Shown here: positions 54,526-63,591 of the stretch, piece after piece | Layout of the letters: each line of letters begins with the position of its first letter | Numbering within the stretch: the first letter of the stretch is position 1 | Origin: Rhizobium laguerreae | GTDB taxonomy: Bacteria > Pseudomonadota > Alphaproteobacteria > Rhizobiales > Rhizobiaceae | Length of the DNA stretch: 64,000 bases | NCBI RefSeq assembly: GCF_002008165.1 | Contig: NZ_MRDM01000029.1 | Coordinates: forward strand, 451,702-515,701 | Direction: 5' to 3' | The notes under the pieces: model-generated | Told to the model about the DNA's origin: nothing | The model's database searches: none | Seen by the model: only the letters and a program-made list of their open reading frames with translations | Made by a program: the position numbers and the translations under genes

Positions 54526-55347
54526 ATGATGATCAAGGAAAGAGTCTCCTCCCCATGCGAAATTCGCCAGGGCACCTCGCCCGTCATCCTCGGCTTTCCC
54601 CATACCGGCACCAAGGTGCCGGCTGAGATCGCCGACCGGCTCAACGACAATGGCAGGATGCTGGCTGACACCGACTGGCACATCCACGAGCTCTATGATG
54701 GCCTGCTCGACAACGTCACGACCGTGCGCGCCACCTTCCACCGCTACGTGATCGACGCCAACCGCGATCCGGCCGGCGTCAGCCTCTACCCCGGCCAGAA
54801 CACCACCGGCCTCGTGCCGGAAACGGATTTCGACGGCAAGGCGATTTGGAAGGATGGGCAAGGACCTGACGAAACCGACATCGTGATGCGGCTGCGCGAC
54901 TTCCATGCTCCCTATCATGCCGCACTTGCCGCCGAGATCGAGCGCGTGAGAGCAATCCATGGCATCGCGATCATCTACGACTGCCACTCGATCCGCTCGC
55001 ATATTCCCTTCCTCTTCGAAGGCAAGCTGCCGGATTTCAATATCGGCACCGACATGGGCAAGACCTGCGACAGCGCGATCGAGCAGGCAACGCTCACCGT
55101 CGTCGAAGCCACTGAGGGTTACGACAGTGTGCTCAACGGTCGCTTCAAGGGCGGCTGGACGACACGGCACTATGGCCGGCCCGACACTGGTGTGCACGCG
55201 ATCCAGATGGAGCTCGCCCAATCGACGCATCTCGAGACCGAGGCACCGCCCTTTGCCTACGACGCCGCCAAGGCAGACAGACTCCGCGTCCATCTCAAGA
55301 ACATTCTGGTGCGCATCGAACAGATTGCTCCAGGCCTGAAACGATAA
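54526..55347 (+). CDS. hutG: N-formylglutamate deformylase HutG
   Basis: Protein of 273 aa of the N-formylglutamate amidohydrolase family (GFPHTGTKVP, IIYDCHSIRSHIPFLFEG, LNGRFKGGWTTRHYGRP, HAIQMELAQSTH). It releases formate and glutamate, the last step of the pathway. Starts 1 bp after the hutH stop at one of two tandem ATGs, with GGAGAGCTGAG as RBS. Confidence 0.94.
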   Translation: MMIKERVSSPCEIRQGTSPVILGFPHTGTKVPAEIADRLNDNGRMLADTDWHIHELYDGLLDNVTTVRATFHRYVIDANRDPAGVSLYPGQNTTGLVPETDFDGKAIWKDGQGPDETDIVMRLRDFHAPYHAALAAEIERVRAIHGIAIIYDCHSIRSHIPFLFEGKLPDFNIGTDMGKTCDSAIEQATLTVVEATEGYDSVLNGRFKGGWTTRHYGRPDTGVHAIQMELAQSTHLETEAPPFAYDAAKADRLRVHLKNILVRIEQIAPGLKR

Positions 55348-55371
55348 CGATCTCTCGACAGGGGAACCGCC

Positions 55372-57045
55372 ATGAACAATCCACGCCACAATATCCGCGA
55401 AATCCGCGCGCCCCGCGGCAGCGATCTCAATGCCAAGAGCTGGATGACCGAAGCGCCGCTGCGCATGCTGATGAACAATCTCGACCCCGAGGTCGCCGAA
55501 AATCCGAACGAGCTCGTCGTCTATGGCGGCATCGGCCGCGCCGCCCGCACCTGGGAGGATTTCGACCGTATCGTCGCGACGCTGAAGACGCTGACGGAAG
55601 AAGAAACGCTGGTCGTGCAATCCGGCAAGCCGGTCGGCGTGTTCCGCACCCACAAGGACGCGCCGCGAGTGCTGATCGCCAATTCCAATCTTGTGCCGCA
55701 TTGGGCGACCTGGGACCACTTCAACGAGCTGGACAAGAAAGGCCTTGCGATGTACGGCCAGATGACGGCCGGCTCGTGGATCTATATCGGCACCCAGGGC
55801 ATCGTGCAGGGCACCTACGAGACCTTCGTCGAGGCCGGCCGCCAGCATTACGGCGGCAATCTCAAGGGCAAATGGATCCTGACCGGTGGGCTCGGCGGCA
55901 TGGGCGGCGCCCAGCCGCTCGCCGCCGTCATGGCCGGCGCCTGCTGCCTTGCCGTCGAATGCAATCCCGATTCGATCGATTTCCGCCTGCGCACCCGCTA
56001 TGTCGACGCCAAGGCCGAGACGCTGGATGAAGCGCTTGAGATGATCGACCGCTGGACCAAGGCCGGCGAGGCAAAATCCGTCGGCCTGCTCGGCAATGCT
56101 GCCGAAATCCTGCCGGAGATGGTCCGCCGCGGCATCCGCCCCGATATTGTCACCGACCAGACCTCAGCGCACGACCCGATCAACGGCTACCTGCCGAAGG
56201 GCTGGACGATGGGCGAATGGAAGGCAAAGCGCGAAAGCGATCCGAAGGCTGTGGAAAAAGCGGCGCGCGCCTCGATGCGCGAACATGTCGAAGCGATGAT
56301 CGCCTTCTGGAATGCCGGCGTGCCGACCCTCGATTATGGCAACAATATCCGCCAGGTCGCCAAGGACGAAGGCCTCGAAAACGCTTTCTCCTTTCCGGGC
56401 TTCGTGCCGGCCTATATCCGCCCGCTGTTTTGCCGCGGCATCGGCCCCTTCCGCTGGGCCGCCCTTTCCGGCAACCCGGAGGATATCTACAAGACCGATG
56501 CCAAGGTGAAGGAATTGCTGCCTGACAACAAGCACCTGCATCATTGGCTCGACATGGCCAGGGAGCGCATCGCCTTTCAGGGCCTACCGGCCCGCATCTG
56601 CTGGGTAGGTCTCGGCGACCGCCACAAGCTCGGCCTCGCCTTTAACGAGATGGTGAGAACAGGCGAACTCTCCGCCCCGATCGTCATCGGCCGCGACCAC
56701 CTCGATTCGGGCTCGGTCGCCTCGCCGAACCGTGAGACCGAAGCGATGAAGGACGGTTCCGACGCCGTCTCCGACTGGCCGTTGCTCAACGCACTGCTCA
56801 ACACCGCATCGGGCGCCACCTGGGTGTCGCTGCATCACGGTGGCGGCGTCGGCATGGGATTCTCGCAGCATTCCGGTATGGTCATTTGCGCCGATGGCAC
56901 GGACGATGCCGCAAGACGCCTCGAGCGCGTGCTCTGGAACGACCCGGCGACCGGCGTCATGCGCCACGCCGATGCCGGTTACGAAATCGCCATCGACTGC
57001 GCCAAGGAAAAGGGCCTGCGCCTGCCCGGCATTCTCGGGAACTGA
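55372..57045 (+). CDS. hutU: Urocanate hydratase HutU
   Basis: Protein of 557 aa, the expected length. It has the NAD-binding WILTGGLGGMGGAQPLAAVM and the active-site region YGNNIRQVAKDEG, RPLFCRGIGPFRWAALSGNP with the catalytic Cys. It adds water to urocanate to give imidazolonepropionate, using NAD as an electrophile. Starts behind AGGGGAACCGCC, 24 bp after hutG. Confidence 0.96.
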   Translation: MNNPRHNIREIRAPRGSDLNAKSWMTEAPLRMLMNNLDPEVAENPNELVVYGGIGRAARTWEDFDRIVATLKTLTEEETLVVQSGKPVGVFRTHKDAPRVLIANSNLVPHWATWDHFNELDKKGLAMYGQMTAGSWIYIGTQGIVQGTYETFVEAGRQHYGGNLKGKWILTGGLGGMGGAQPLAAVMAGACCLAVECNPDSIDFRLRTRYVDAKAETLDEALEMIDRWTKAGEAKSVGLLGNAAEILPEMVRRGIRPDIVTDQTSAHDPINGYLPKGWTMGEWKAKRESDPKAVEKAARASMREHVEAMIAFWNAGVPTLDYGNNIRQVAKDEGLENAFSFPGFVPAYIRPLFCRGIGPFRWAALSGNPEDIYKTDAKVKELLPDNKHLHHWLDMARERIAFQGLPARICWVGLGDRHKLGLAFNEMVRTGELSAPIVIGRDHLDSGSVASPNRETEAMKDGSDAVSDWPLLNALLNTASGATWVSLHHGGGVGMGFSQHSGMVICADGTDDAARRLERVLWNDPATGVMRHADAGYEIAIDCAKEKGLRLPGILGN

Positions 57046-57050
57046 GCCCG

Positions 57051-57626
57051 GTGAGGATCCTGCGCGCCGGCGATCACAAACGCATGCCCTGGAAAAACGG
57101 CAAGGGAGAGACGGTGGAGGTCGCCGTCTCTCCACCCAGCGCTTCGATCAACGACTTCGACTGGCGCATCAGCATGGCGACCGTGGCGGAGGACGGCCCA
57201 TTCTCGATCTTTCCCGGCATCTACCGCACGCTGGCGATCCTTGATGGCAACGGCATGGTGCTTGATGTGGCAGGCAGTTCGCCGGTGCTGCTGACAACGG
57301 CAAGCGATCCGCTGGCCTTCCCGGCGGATATCCCCGTCGAAGCCAGGCTCTTGGACGGAGCGATCACCGATCTCAACGTGATGACGCGCCGTGACGGGCT
57401 CGCCCACACGCTGATCCGGATCAACGTCGATGGCAGCAAGACTGTGCGGCTTTCGCCCTCGACATGCCTGTTGCTCTGCCATCACGGCGCACTCTCATTC
57501 CGGCTGGACGGCGAGACCGGCGCGCTTGCGGCCGGCGATGCGCTGCTGATCGAGGGCGCGACTGCAACCGTGCTGGAAATCGATGGCGAAGCCAGATGTT
57601 ATCTCGGGTCGATCACCGCAGGCTGA
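57051..57626 (+). CDS. hutD: HutD family protein
   Basis: Protein of 191 aa from the GTG at 57051, 5 bp after hutU. A double-cupin HutD fold is suggested by RMPWKNGKGETVEVAV, DFDWRISMATVAEDGPFSIF and ALLIEGATATVLEI. HutD has been proposed to limit or fine-tune hut activity, with no enzymatic role shown. Last gene of the plus-strand hut operon; no terminator hairpin with a T-run was found. Confidence 0.9.
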   Translation: MRILRAGDHKRMPWKNGKGETVEVAVSPPSASINDFDWRISMATVAEDGPFSIFPGIYRTLAILDGNGMVLDVAGSSPVLLTTASDPLAFPADIPVEARLLDGAITDLNVMTRRDGLAHTLIRINVDGSKTVRLSPSTCLLLCHHGALSFRLDGETGALAAGDALLIEGATATVLEIDGEARCYLGSITAG

Positions 57627-57801
57627 TTTTCGAACAACAACTTGAAAACGTTAAGCAATCGATGATTTGGCGAAGAATGTGCATAAACCATCGCCATCTC
57701 GGGCCATGGACGTCATTCCTCGTTTCGGTCTAAACTTCGCCCTTCTGATGCAGAAGAAGACCTAGACTGCCCGCAACGTGCCGGGGAGCAAGGGAGCAGG
57801 C

Positions 57802-58431
57802 GTGACGGATCCATACGATATTCTAGGCGTTGAACGCGATGCGAACGAGGCGCAGCTGAAGGCCGCCTATCGGCGCCTGGCGAAGGTTGCCCACCCCGAT
57901 TCGGGTGGTGATTCGGACGCCTTCGCCAATCTGCAGAAAGCCTATGGGCTGCTTCTCGATCCGGTCCGGCGCAAGGTCTACGACGATACCGGCTACGACG
58001 TCGAATTCGCCGATGCGGCCGAATTGCAGGCGCTCGTGATGATCGAGAAACTCGTCACCGACGCGGTGCTCGACGAGCGTGCACCCGGAAGCTTCGATCC
58101 CGTCGCCGTCATGCAGGACAGCCTTTCCGAAGAACTGCGCAAGGCGCGTTTCAGCAAGAGCGAGCTGGAGCGCCACGCCTCGCGCATCGGCCTGCATCTG
58201 GAACGGCTCGAAAAACAATCCGGCCGCGATGTGCTCGCCCACATGTTCCGCGCCCGCATCGAAGCGATCTCCAAGGCGGTCGCGGAAACCGAGGCGAAGA
58301 TCAAGGCGACGGAACGCGCCGCCGACATGATCTCCGGCTATGTCTACGACATCGATCCGCCGCCGTTGCCGGATGCCGCGGTCACCAACATCGAGTGGGC
58401 CGAGCCCTCCCGAAACCGCTCCACCGGCTGA
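57802..58431 (+). CDS. J-domain (DnaJ-like) protein
   Basis: Protein of 209 aa. An N-terminal J domain (about 1-65) contains the HPD motif in KVAHPDSGGDSDAFANLQKA, needed to stimulate DnaK ATPase. The rest (80-200) is charged and helical, probably coiled coil (RKARFSKSELERHASRIGLH), with no Gly/Phe or zinc region, so it is a class III co-chaperone. The start is taken at the GTG before TDPYDILGV; a GTG 8 codons upstream is an alternative. Confidence 0.85.
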   Translation: MTDPYDILGVERDANEAQLKAAYRRLAKVAHPDSGGDSDAFANLQKAYGLLLDPVRRKVYDDTGYDVEFADAAELQALVMIEKLVTDAVLDERAPGSFDPVAVMQDSLSEELRKARFSKSELERHASRIGLHLERLEKQSGRDVLAHMFRARIEAISKAVAETEAKIKATERAADMISGYVYDIDPPPLPDAAVTNIEWAEPSRNRSTG

Positions 58432-58453
58432 CGGCGGGCCCCCGCGACCGACC

Positions 58454-59155
58454 TTAATAGGACAGCTTTGGATACCAGTCCGGTGCCCGGCCTTCTGGCG
58501 TCGAATCGATGATGGTCCAGAGCGGCATCAGGTCGGGAGCGCCGCGCGGATCCTCGCCCGGATCGGCGGTCACCTCGCCCATCTCCTGGCTCCAGAAATG
58601 GCGGATGGTGCCATCGCGGCGCGTGAAGACGTTGAAGGCAGCGTCATCGCCTCCGCCCCTGCCGATCGCGTGATAGTCGCGGCTGTAATCGCCTGTCGTG
58701 TCGGAATAGAGCGGCAAATGGTGCCAGCCGCGTTCCTTCTTGAAGGCGATCAGCCTGCCGATCGGCGAAAGCGCGACGACGGCCAAAGCTGCGCGCTGCT
58801 GGATGTCGGGCACCTCGCCGTCCCAGGCCGACAGCAGCGAGGTGCACATCGGGCATGGGCGCTCGCGTTCCGGACCGAACATGTAGCTGTAGACGATCAG
58901 CGTCTCCTTGTCGGCGAAGAGTTCGCTGAAGGATATCGGCCCGTCGCTGCCTTCGAAGCGGTAGTCTTTCGTCACTTCGCCGCCCGGCGGCAGCGCCCGG
59001 CGCTGTCTTGCCACGCGCTCGATATGCCGGCGCAATTCGATCTCTTCGGCGAGCAGCGCATCGCGGGCAATGCGATATTCCTCACTCTCATTGGGAAACC
59101 GGACGCCGTTCTTGGCCGCGAGCACGGCGGCGGGGACCAGATGCTGATTATCCAT
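58454..59155 (-). CDS. DUF899 (thioredoxin-like) family protein
   Basis: Protein of 233 aa with a thioredoxin-like fold: ETLIVYSYMFGPERERPCPM then CTSLLSAWDG (CPMC in place of CxxC), and the family pattern YHAIGRGGGDDAAFNVFTRR, PRGAPDLMPLWTIIDSTPEG. Role unknown; often linked to redox or stress genes. ATG behind AAGGAGCTATTGTC. Convergent with the J-domain gene. Confidence 0.88.
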   Translation of the reverse strand: MDNQHLVPAAVLAAKNGVRFPNESEEYRIARDALLAEEIELRRHIERVARQRRALPPGGEVTKDYRFEGSDGPISFSELFADKETLIVYSYMFGPERERPCPMCTSLLSAWDGEVPDIQQRAALAVVALSPIGRLIAFKKERGWHHLPLYSDTTGDYSRDYHAIGRGGGDDAAFNVFTRRDGTIRHFWSQEMGEVTADPGEDPRGAPDLMPLWTIIDSTPEGRAPDWYPKLSY

Positions 59156-59333
59156 GACAATAGCTCCTTCTGTTGCCTGAGAACGTGCTGAAGCCACGAC
59201 CGTGGTGCCAGCACATCATGACAAGGACGATCGGCTACGGCGAAAATCGACAGAGCCGACGGAAAAAGTTCGCCACGCGCCTGGGCCGGCTCGGCGGCCG
59301 GATCGCCAAAGCCAAGCAGATCAAGATCACGCG

Positions 59334-59465
59334 ATGCGGATTATCGAACCGGCTCATCATCAGCATCGCGCCCTTCCGACGGACGACGCCGACCTGATCG
59401 TCGATATCGCGAGTGGATCTCCAGATTTGCTTCGTCGGGTGGCGCCGCGCTTGCGTGAACAGTAA
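59334..59465 (+). CDS. Possible small protein, 43 aa
   Basis: MRIIEPAHHQHRALPTDDAD, then a short helix and RRVAPRLREQ. Composition is protein-like, but there is no clear RBS. Listed as tentative. Confidence 0.25.
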   Translation: MRIIEPAHHQHRALPTDDADLIVDIASGSPDLLRRVAPRLREQ

Positions 59466-59596
59466 GACAGGATGGGCAGTACGCCAATGGCGGCTTTCAT
59501 CGCACATCCTAAAGCTGCGTTAACGATAGATTAATATGCAATTTGACGTCGTGCCGAATTCTGCGATGCTGGCAGCGGGCAACTGAGGGGTTATCC

Positions 59597-60028
59597 GTGA
59601 AAATGTATCTGTTAGCTCGACGTTTCGGCGTCGTGGCGATGTCGTTCGCCTTGGCGAGCTGCACAACGACGCCGGTTGAATTCAACAACAAGCCATCGGC
59701 CGTCAGCAAAGCCGCGCTTTGCAAGACGGCTCTGGAAACGCAGGATCCAGCGTTTCAATTCCAGCTCGTGGCGGAAGTGAACCGACGCGGCATGAGCATG
59801 TTGGAATGCGAGCAGATGGTTGCCCAGCAACGGCAGGCCGCCGCGGTTCTCGTGGGGCTTGCATTGGTCGGGACGGCGGCGGCGGTATGCGCCAATGGCA
59901 ACTGCGGCGGCGGTGCATATACTCCAACGAGACGCTATCCAGGCAACTGCCAGTACGATTGGCAGTACGATGCCGCGGGAAACAGGTGCGGTGGCAGAAG
60001 CGCAATGTCTCGTCCGGGAGGTTGGTAG
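59597..60028 (+). CDS. Lipoprotein, 143 aa
   Basis: GTG start behind GAGGGGTTATCC. Signal with lipobox MSFALASC (lipidated Cys about residue 22). The mature part has conserved-looking Cys residues and a Gly-rich hydrophobic segment (AAVLVGLALVGTAAAVCANG, NCGGGAY) that may insert in a membrane, and a PGNCQYDWQYD tail. Function unknown. Its TAG overlaps the next start, so the two are coupled. Confidence 0.72.
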   Translation: MKMYLLARRFGVVAMSFALASCTTTPVEFNNKPSAVSKAALCKTALETQDPAFQFQLVAEVNRRGMSMLECEQMVAQQRQAAAVLVGLALVGTAAAVCANGNCGGGAYTPTRRYPGNCQYDWQYDAAGNRCGGRSAMSRPGGW

Positions 60029-60300
60029 TGCGCAGAGTGATGGCGACGTTGTTTGCGAGCGCTCTGCTGATGGCAACGCTGGCAGCCCCGGTCATCGCGC
60101 AGAGCTTCGGCGGGAATTCATGCGTCGATAACTGCGAGGGTCACAGGGCCGGCTATGAATGGGCGGAGGAGAACAGCATTCAAAGCGAGGACGATTGTTC
60201 GGGCAATTCGTCGTCTTTTGAAGAGGGATGCCGGACTTATGTCGAGGACTCTGATCGCGGGGCGGAGTACGACGATGATGGCAACGAGATTGACGAGTAG
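60028..60300 (+). CDS. Small secreted acidic protein, 90 aa
   Basis: GTG start at 60028 (GGGAGGTTGGTA upstream). Signal peptide (VMATLFASALLMATLAAPVI, then AQS), so periplasmic. The mature part is very acidic with four Cys (NSCVDNCEGHRAGYEWAEE, DDCSGNSSSFEEGCRTYVED), probably two disulfides. Unknown family; paired with the preceding lipoprotein gene. Confidence 0.7.
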   Translation: MRRVMATLFASALLMATLAAPVIAQSFGGNSCVDNCEGHRAGYEWAEENSIQSEDDCSGNSSSFEEGCRTYVEDSDRGAEYDDDGNEIDE

Positions 60301-60320
60301 CACCTGATGACCCGCTTCAC

Positions 60321-60428
60321 TTGCTTTTTCCGGCGGCTTTTCTCCTCGGCGGCTGCGCCTATGGACCGCCGGCAGCTTGGATGGACTGTCCGTTCGGGGC
60401 ATCAATTTCGCTGCGCCATCCCCCATGA
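60321..60428 (+). CDS. Possible small lipoprotein, 35 aa
   Basis: From the TTG at 60321 the frame reads a hydrophobic run ending in the lipobox FLLGGC, then AYGPPAAWMDCPFGASISLR. No good RBS. The lipobox and Pro/Gly tail make it plausible, but it may be a decayed start of a longer gene. Confidence 0.3.
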   Translation: MLFPAAFLLGGCAYGPPAAWMDCPFGASISLRHPP

Positions 60429-60446
60429 CCGAGCGCAGGTGAACCC

Positions 60447-60737
60447 ATGACATCCCCCGACACAGCGACCCTCCTCGAAGACGCCGCCGACCGGATCGCG
60501 GATATCTCACGCGCCGATCTGCAGATCCTGCTTCGCCGCGCGGCGCTGCGGCTGCGCAATGCCGGCGCCGTGTCGATGGAGGATGATGTCGAGGAGGCCT
60601 TGCGCGACCTGGCCGGCGAGTTCGGCATGACGCGCAACGACACGATCAGGTTCATCGTCCGGGAGTGGATGGAGAAGAATACGTATCTGCCGGTGCATGA
60701 ACTGGACGAAGACGGCGATGTTGATGGCACAGCTTGA
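60447..60737 (+). CDS. Conserved hypothetical protein, 96 aa
   Basis: Helical soluble protein (DAADRIADISRADLQILLRR, TRNDTIRFIVREWMEK). The C-terminal half resembles a ribbon-helix-helix-like pattern (MTRNDTIRFIVREW), so DNA binding is possible. RBS AGGTGAACCC. Start certain; family not recognised. Confidence 0.65.
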   Translation: MTSPDTATLLEDAADRIADISRADLQILLRRAALRLRNAGAVSMEDDVEEALRDLAGEFGMTRNDTIRFIVREWMEKNTYLPVHELDEDGDVDGTA

Positions 60738-61082
60738 TCTGTTGGTGCAAACGCTACTCGGCTTCGGTCGTTAGGGAGAAGTTGTATTGGGCTTGGCCTT
60801 CAGCAGCGCAAGGCACGGCTCGATGCGCGCGGGCATAAGGTCCAAGGGAGATTGGACAGCGCAGGATCTCGGTGACGGCGCGGCCGGCTGCGGATCGGCG
60901 CGCCGGCTCACGAGCAGCGGCTTGGAAGGCTTGAAAGGCGGCTTTGTCATCGCGCGATGACATCAGCAGCGCCTAAAAGAGCAATTGACCCAGATTGATA
61001 TTGACTCCGCCCACGCCGCGAACATAATAGGAACATCGGCGCGGCAGCCGCCATTCTGAAAATCGAAAGACAGAGCACGGAT
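60738..61082. other. Intergenic stretch, no gene recognised
   Basis: About 345 bp; frames on both strands are short and Arg/Ala-rich. No hairpin or repeat noted. Confidence 0.4.
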
Positions 61083-61283
61083 ATGCGAGAGCAGCCGATC
61101 GGCGAAGCCGTGGAAGACGACGAGCGTGCAAAGGTGATTGCCTATCACAGAGGCGATACGCACGCGGCTATAGACACCCTGCTGGAAGATATCCGTCACC
61201 TTCGCCGGCAGTTGGCATTGACCGAAGGCGCCATGAGCCGAGGCATGGCCCGCGGCTGGCGGCCGAGCTACCATCGAGACTGA
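61083..61283 (+). CDS. Small conserved protein, 66 aa
   Basis: MREQPIGEAVEDDERAKVIA and a helical RHLRRQLALTEGAMSRGMAR. Charged and soluble; this style of short protein is common in Rhizobium. The RBS is weak. Confidence 0.55.
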   Translation: MREQPIGEAVEDDERAKVIAYHRGDTHAAIDTLLEDIRHLRRQLALTEGAMSRGMARGWRPSYHRD

Positions 61284-61300
61284 TATGCCCAGGATGAATC

Positions 61301-61678
61301 ATGAGAGAAAGCGGCTCGGATCACCGGTCAGCGACGTTGAACGAGAGACCAGGGCTGACGCCTATGCTTGACCGTTCCCAACCAAAGTCCGTGTCGTTCG
61401 AAACTGCTCTGAAGGACTGGTGGTCGTCGCAACCGCAGTCTTTCCGCGAGAGCATCAGCCTGTCGGTCGCCCGCGCATGTTTTCGCGGCGGATACTCGGC
61501 AGGCAAAAACACCCTTGAACGGCGGTTCGTATTCAAAGCCGGACGGATGCGCATCACCGTTTGGGCAATAGGCGTCACGGAAGCCAAGAAGAAAGCCGAA
61601 GCTGAGGCTGATTTCCGCGCGGCCAGGAAGGAGTGGCCGGTCCCGAAAGCGGGCTGGCAACTCCAGGAGGAAAGATGA
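61301..61678 (+). CDS. Hypothetical protein, 125 aa
   Basis: From the ATG at 61301 (AGGATGAATC upstream); a Met at 61364 (MLDRSQPKSV) is an alternative. WWSSQPQSFRESISLSVARA suggests a helix bundle; the C-terminal KKKAEAEADFRAARKEWPVP is charged. No family. It overlaps the next gene by 4 bp. Confidence 0.6.
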   Translation: MRESGSDHRSATLNERPGLTPMLDRSQPKSVSFETALKDWWSSQPQSFRESISLSVARACFRGGYSAGKNTLERRFVFKAGRMRITVWAIGVTEAKKKAEAEADFRAARKEWPVPKAGWQLQEER

Positions 61679-61902
61679 GCGACACCGACAGGCGGCCGCT
61701 GATGGAAGCGCCGCAAATGTATGTCCACTATTGCGAAGAAGTGGAATGCGAGGAATGGGGCGGCTGGGGCAACAGTCCTTCTCCGGCTGTGGCGATCCGC
61801 TGGTGGTGCTTCGAGCATTTCCCACACAAGTCATGCGAGCAGGAACAGGCACTCAGGCGGAAGCTGGAGGCGGCCGAGCGTGGAGATATCGTTCAACGAT
61901 AG
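61675..61902 (+). CDS. Hypothetical protein, 75 aa
   Basis: MSDTDRRPLMEAPQMYVHYC and a Cys/Trp-rich segment (EEVECEEWGGWGNSPSPAVA, IRWWCFEHFPHKSC). The Cys/His pattern could bind a metal. RBS GGAGGAAAG directly before the ATG. Coupled to the preceding gene. Confidence 0.6.
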   Translation: MSDTDRRPLMEAPQMYVHYCEEVECEEWGGWGNSPSPAVAIRWWCFEHFPHKSCEQEQALRRKLEAAERGDIVQR

Positions 61903-61904
61903 CT

Positions 61905-62154
61905 GGGAGGCTCATCTGCGCATCTTTGACGGTCGGCGACGGCGACACGGTAAACTGCGACGGGCGGAATATGCGGTTTCTGGGGAGGGTGTTCCCGGCA
62001 TCGACACGCCGGAGGCGCACGCCAGTGCATAGGAACGGAAGCCGGCACCTGTCACCAAAGAGAGGCTGAAAGAACCGCTGGCCGAGCGCGGCCTGAAAGT
62101 GATGTTCAGCGGCATGGATCTGCGAATGCGGAGAAACGAGAGGGCCGTTCCGTG
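61905..62154 (+). pseudogene. Thermonuclease (SNase-like) remnant
   Basis: Pieces of an SNase domain in more than one frame: SLTVGDGDTVNCDGRNMRFL (the metal-site DGDT), a frame change near 61985, GVPGIDTPEAHA (the GIDTPE motif), then KERLKEPLAERGLKVMFSGM. The start, signal peptide and the catalytic Arg/Glu region that should follow are missing. Not functional. Confidence 0.7.
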
Positions 62155-62193
62155 AAGGCGCCCGTGAAAGCATTTCATAGTCGGCAGCGACGC

Positions 62194-62457
62194 TCAGTGA
62201 ACGACGGTGATGACCGGAATGCCAGCTTCGTCGGCGGCACGGATCAGCGCTTCTCGCGCGTCCTCGGCCGAGACGTCCCCATGAAGTGCATCCCGGCACG
62301 CCCTGATCGCTGTGAGATACTCTTCTCCATCGTCGATGGGCCAGCAAGCCGTCAGCATATTGGCAGCCTCCCAAAGAGTTGCGACAAGTTTGTACTTTTC
62401 CGGCCCACTCACAACGAGCATCAGAGGAGTAAACTCTCCGGATCTGTGCCATTTCAT
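62194..62457 (-). CDS. DUF982 domain protein
   Basis: Protein of 87 aa from MKWHRSGEF (GGGGAGACATAATGTC upstream). The DUF982 pattern is clear: a hydrophobic strand, VATLWEAANMLTACWPIDDG, EEYLTAIRACRDALHGDVSA, then ALIRAADEAGIPV. The family is confined largely to Rhizobiales, often in several copies, with unknown role. Confidence 0.82.
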   Translation of the reverse strand: MKWHRSGEFTPLMLVVSGPEKYKLVATLWEAANMLTACWPIDDGEEYLTAIRACRDALHGDVSAEDAREALIRAADEAGIPVITVVH

Positions 62458-63052
62458 GACATTATGTCTCCCCACGGTAAACATATTGGTAACCGTGCAA
62501 GAACCGTTCCGTGACCTCCGCTAGCATGCCGAAGCCCGTTTCGCAGGCCGCATAACTAAAAGGAGATAAAGGCGCCGCGGTCGCCTCAGCATCGCCAGCG
62601 TCAGCTTGGGCACCTGTTGGCAGTAAACGCTCGCCAGCCTATTACCCGCCATGCTGAAGCCACCAAGGCCGCCGACATGTTCGCGAGGAAGTCAAACGCC
62701 CCGAGTCATTCCGGAACGCCGACATCATAGAAATACCGCTTCATCGAGAGCAACCGCGATCGCCTAGAGGACCAGCTCCAGCGCTGCTACGTCGCCATGT
62801 TTCACCAGCATCGGCATGGAACGGCCGATACCATGCTGCTTGCAGGGTCATCGGATCGTCTTGTCCGTCTCTCCGCAAGGGTGCAGGCGTTTTTGACGTT
62901 TGTACCCTTGCTTTCCTGATCAAAGAGTCGGTTAGGCCCCGAGACCGTCGGCGGCGATCAGTTCTCTGCTCGCGAAAAGCATTTCTTCACGGCACCACCT
63001 CTTGAATAAACGGAAGGACACGCGAGTTTTGCCGGTTAGCGAGGAGGAAATC
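62458..63052. other. Intergenic stretch, decayed sequence
   Basis: About 595 bp. An open plus-strand stretch near 62733-62922 (YRFIESNRDRLEDQLQRCYV and onward) looks like a damaged gene tail but has no recognisable family or start. The last 50 bp hold the strong RBS of the next gene. Confidence 0.4.
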
Positions 63053-63265
63053 ATGTCCGTACCCAACGAGCCTATAGTTCCGCCGCCAGCGCCGCCGATC
63101 GGCAATCCTGAACCCGAGCGAGATCCCGGGGACACTCCGCCGCCGGACGGTCCCGAACCAGACGACGGCGACGATCCGATGACGCAAGCTCACGCCCAGG
63201 AGGCCCAACGTAGCCAGACCTGGGGACTGCTCTGCCGCGGCGTTCAGGTGCATACTGCTGATTGA
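63053..63265 (+). CDS. Small proline-rich protein, 70 aa
   Basis: ATG behind GAGGAGGAAATC. Pro/Asp/Glu-rich and likely disordered (MSVPNEPIVPPPAPPIGNPE), with a C-terminal QRSQTWGLLCRG. No signal peptide. Function unknown. Confidence 0.55.
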   Translation: MSVPNEPIVPPPAPPIGNPEPERDPGDTPPPDGPEPDDGDDPMTQAHAQEAQRSQTWGLLCRGVQVHTAD

Positions 63266-63591
63266 GATCATGCGACGTTCTTTCTGATGGGAGTGAGCTC
63301 CTCGTCCTTGGGCAGGTCGATATCGCTCGACAGACGCTTCGTCCAATTCCGATCGGTTGCCATCCTAGTCCGGCTCGCTATCCATCCTCCGAACCAGGAT
63401 GAGAACAACGGCTTCATACCCTCGGGACGGGAGCCTAGCGGTGACAATCAACGCTCGACAGCTGCCTCGGACCGATGAGTGGCTGGCAGCAACGGTGACT
63501 GCGCGCAATAACCGGGATAACCTTCGGAAATAATGGTCTATAAATAGGTCTCAAAGGACTTTAATGGTCTATTGATGGATCAATGGTGATC
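63266..63591. promoter_or_regulatory. Intergenic region with repeated TAATGGTCTAT
   Basis: About 325 bp without a gene. The 11-mer TAATGGTCTAT occurs at 63531-63541 and 63562-63572, 31 bp (three turns) apart, just ahead of the HipB-like gene. Such repeats are the usual autoregulatory operators of XRE antitoxins. Confidence 0.5.
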
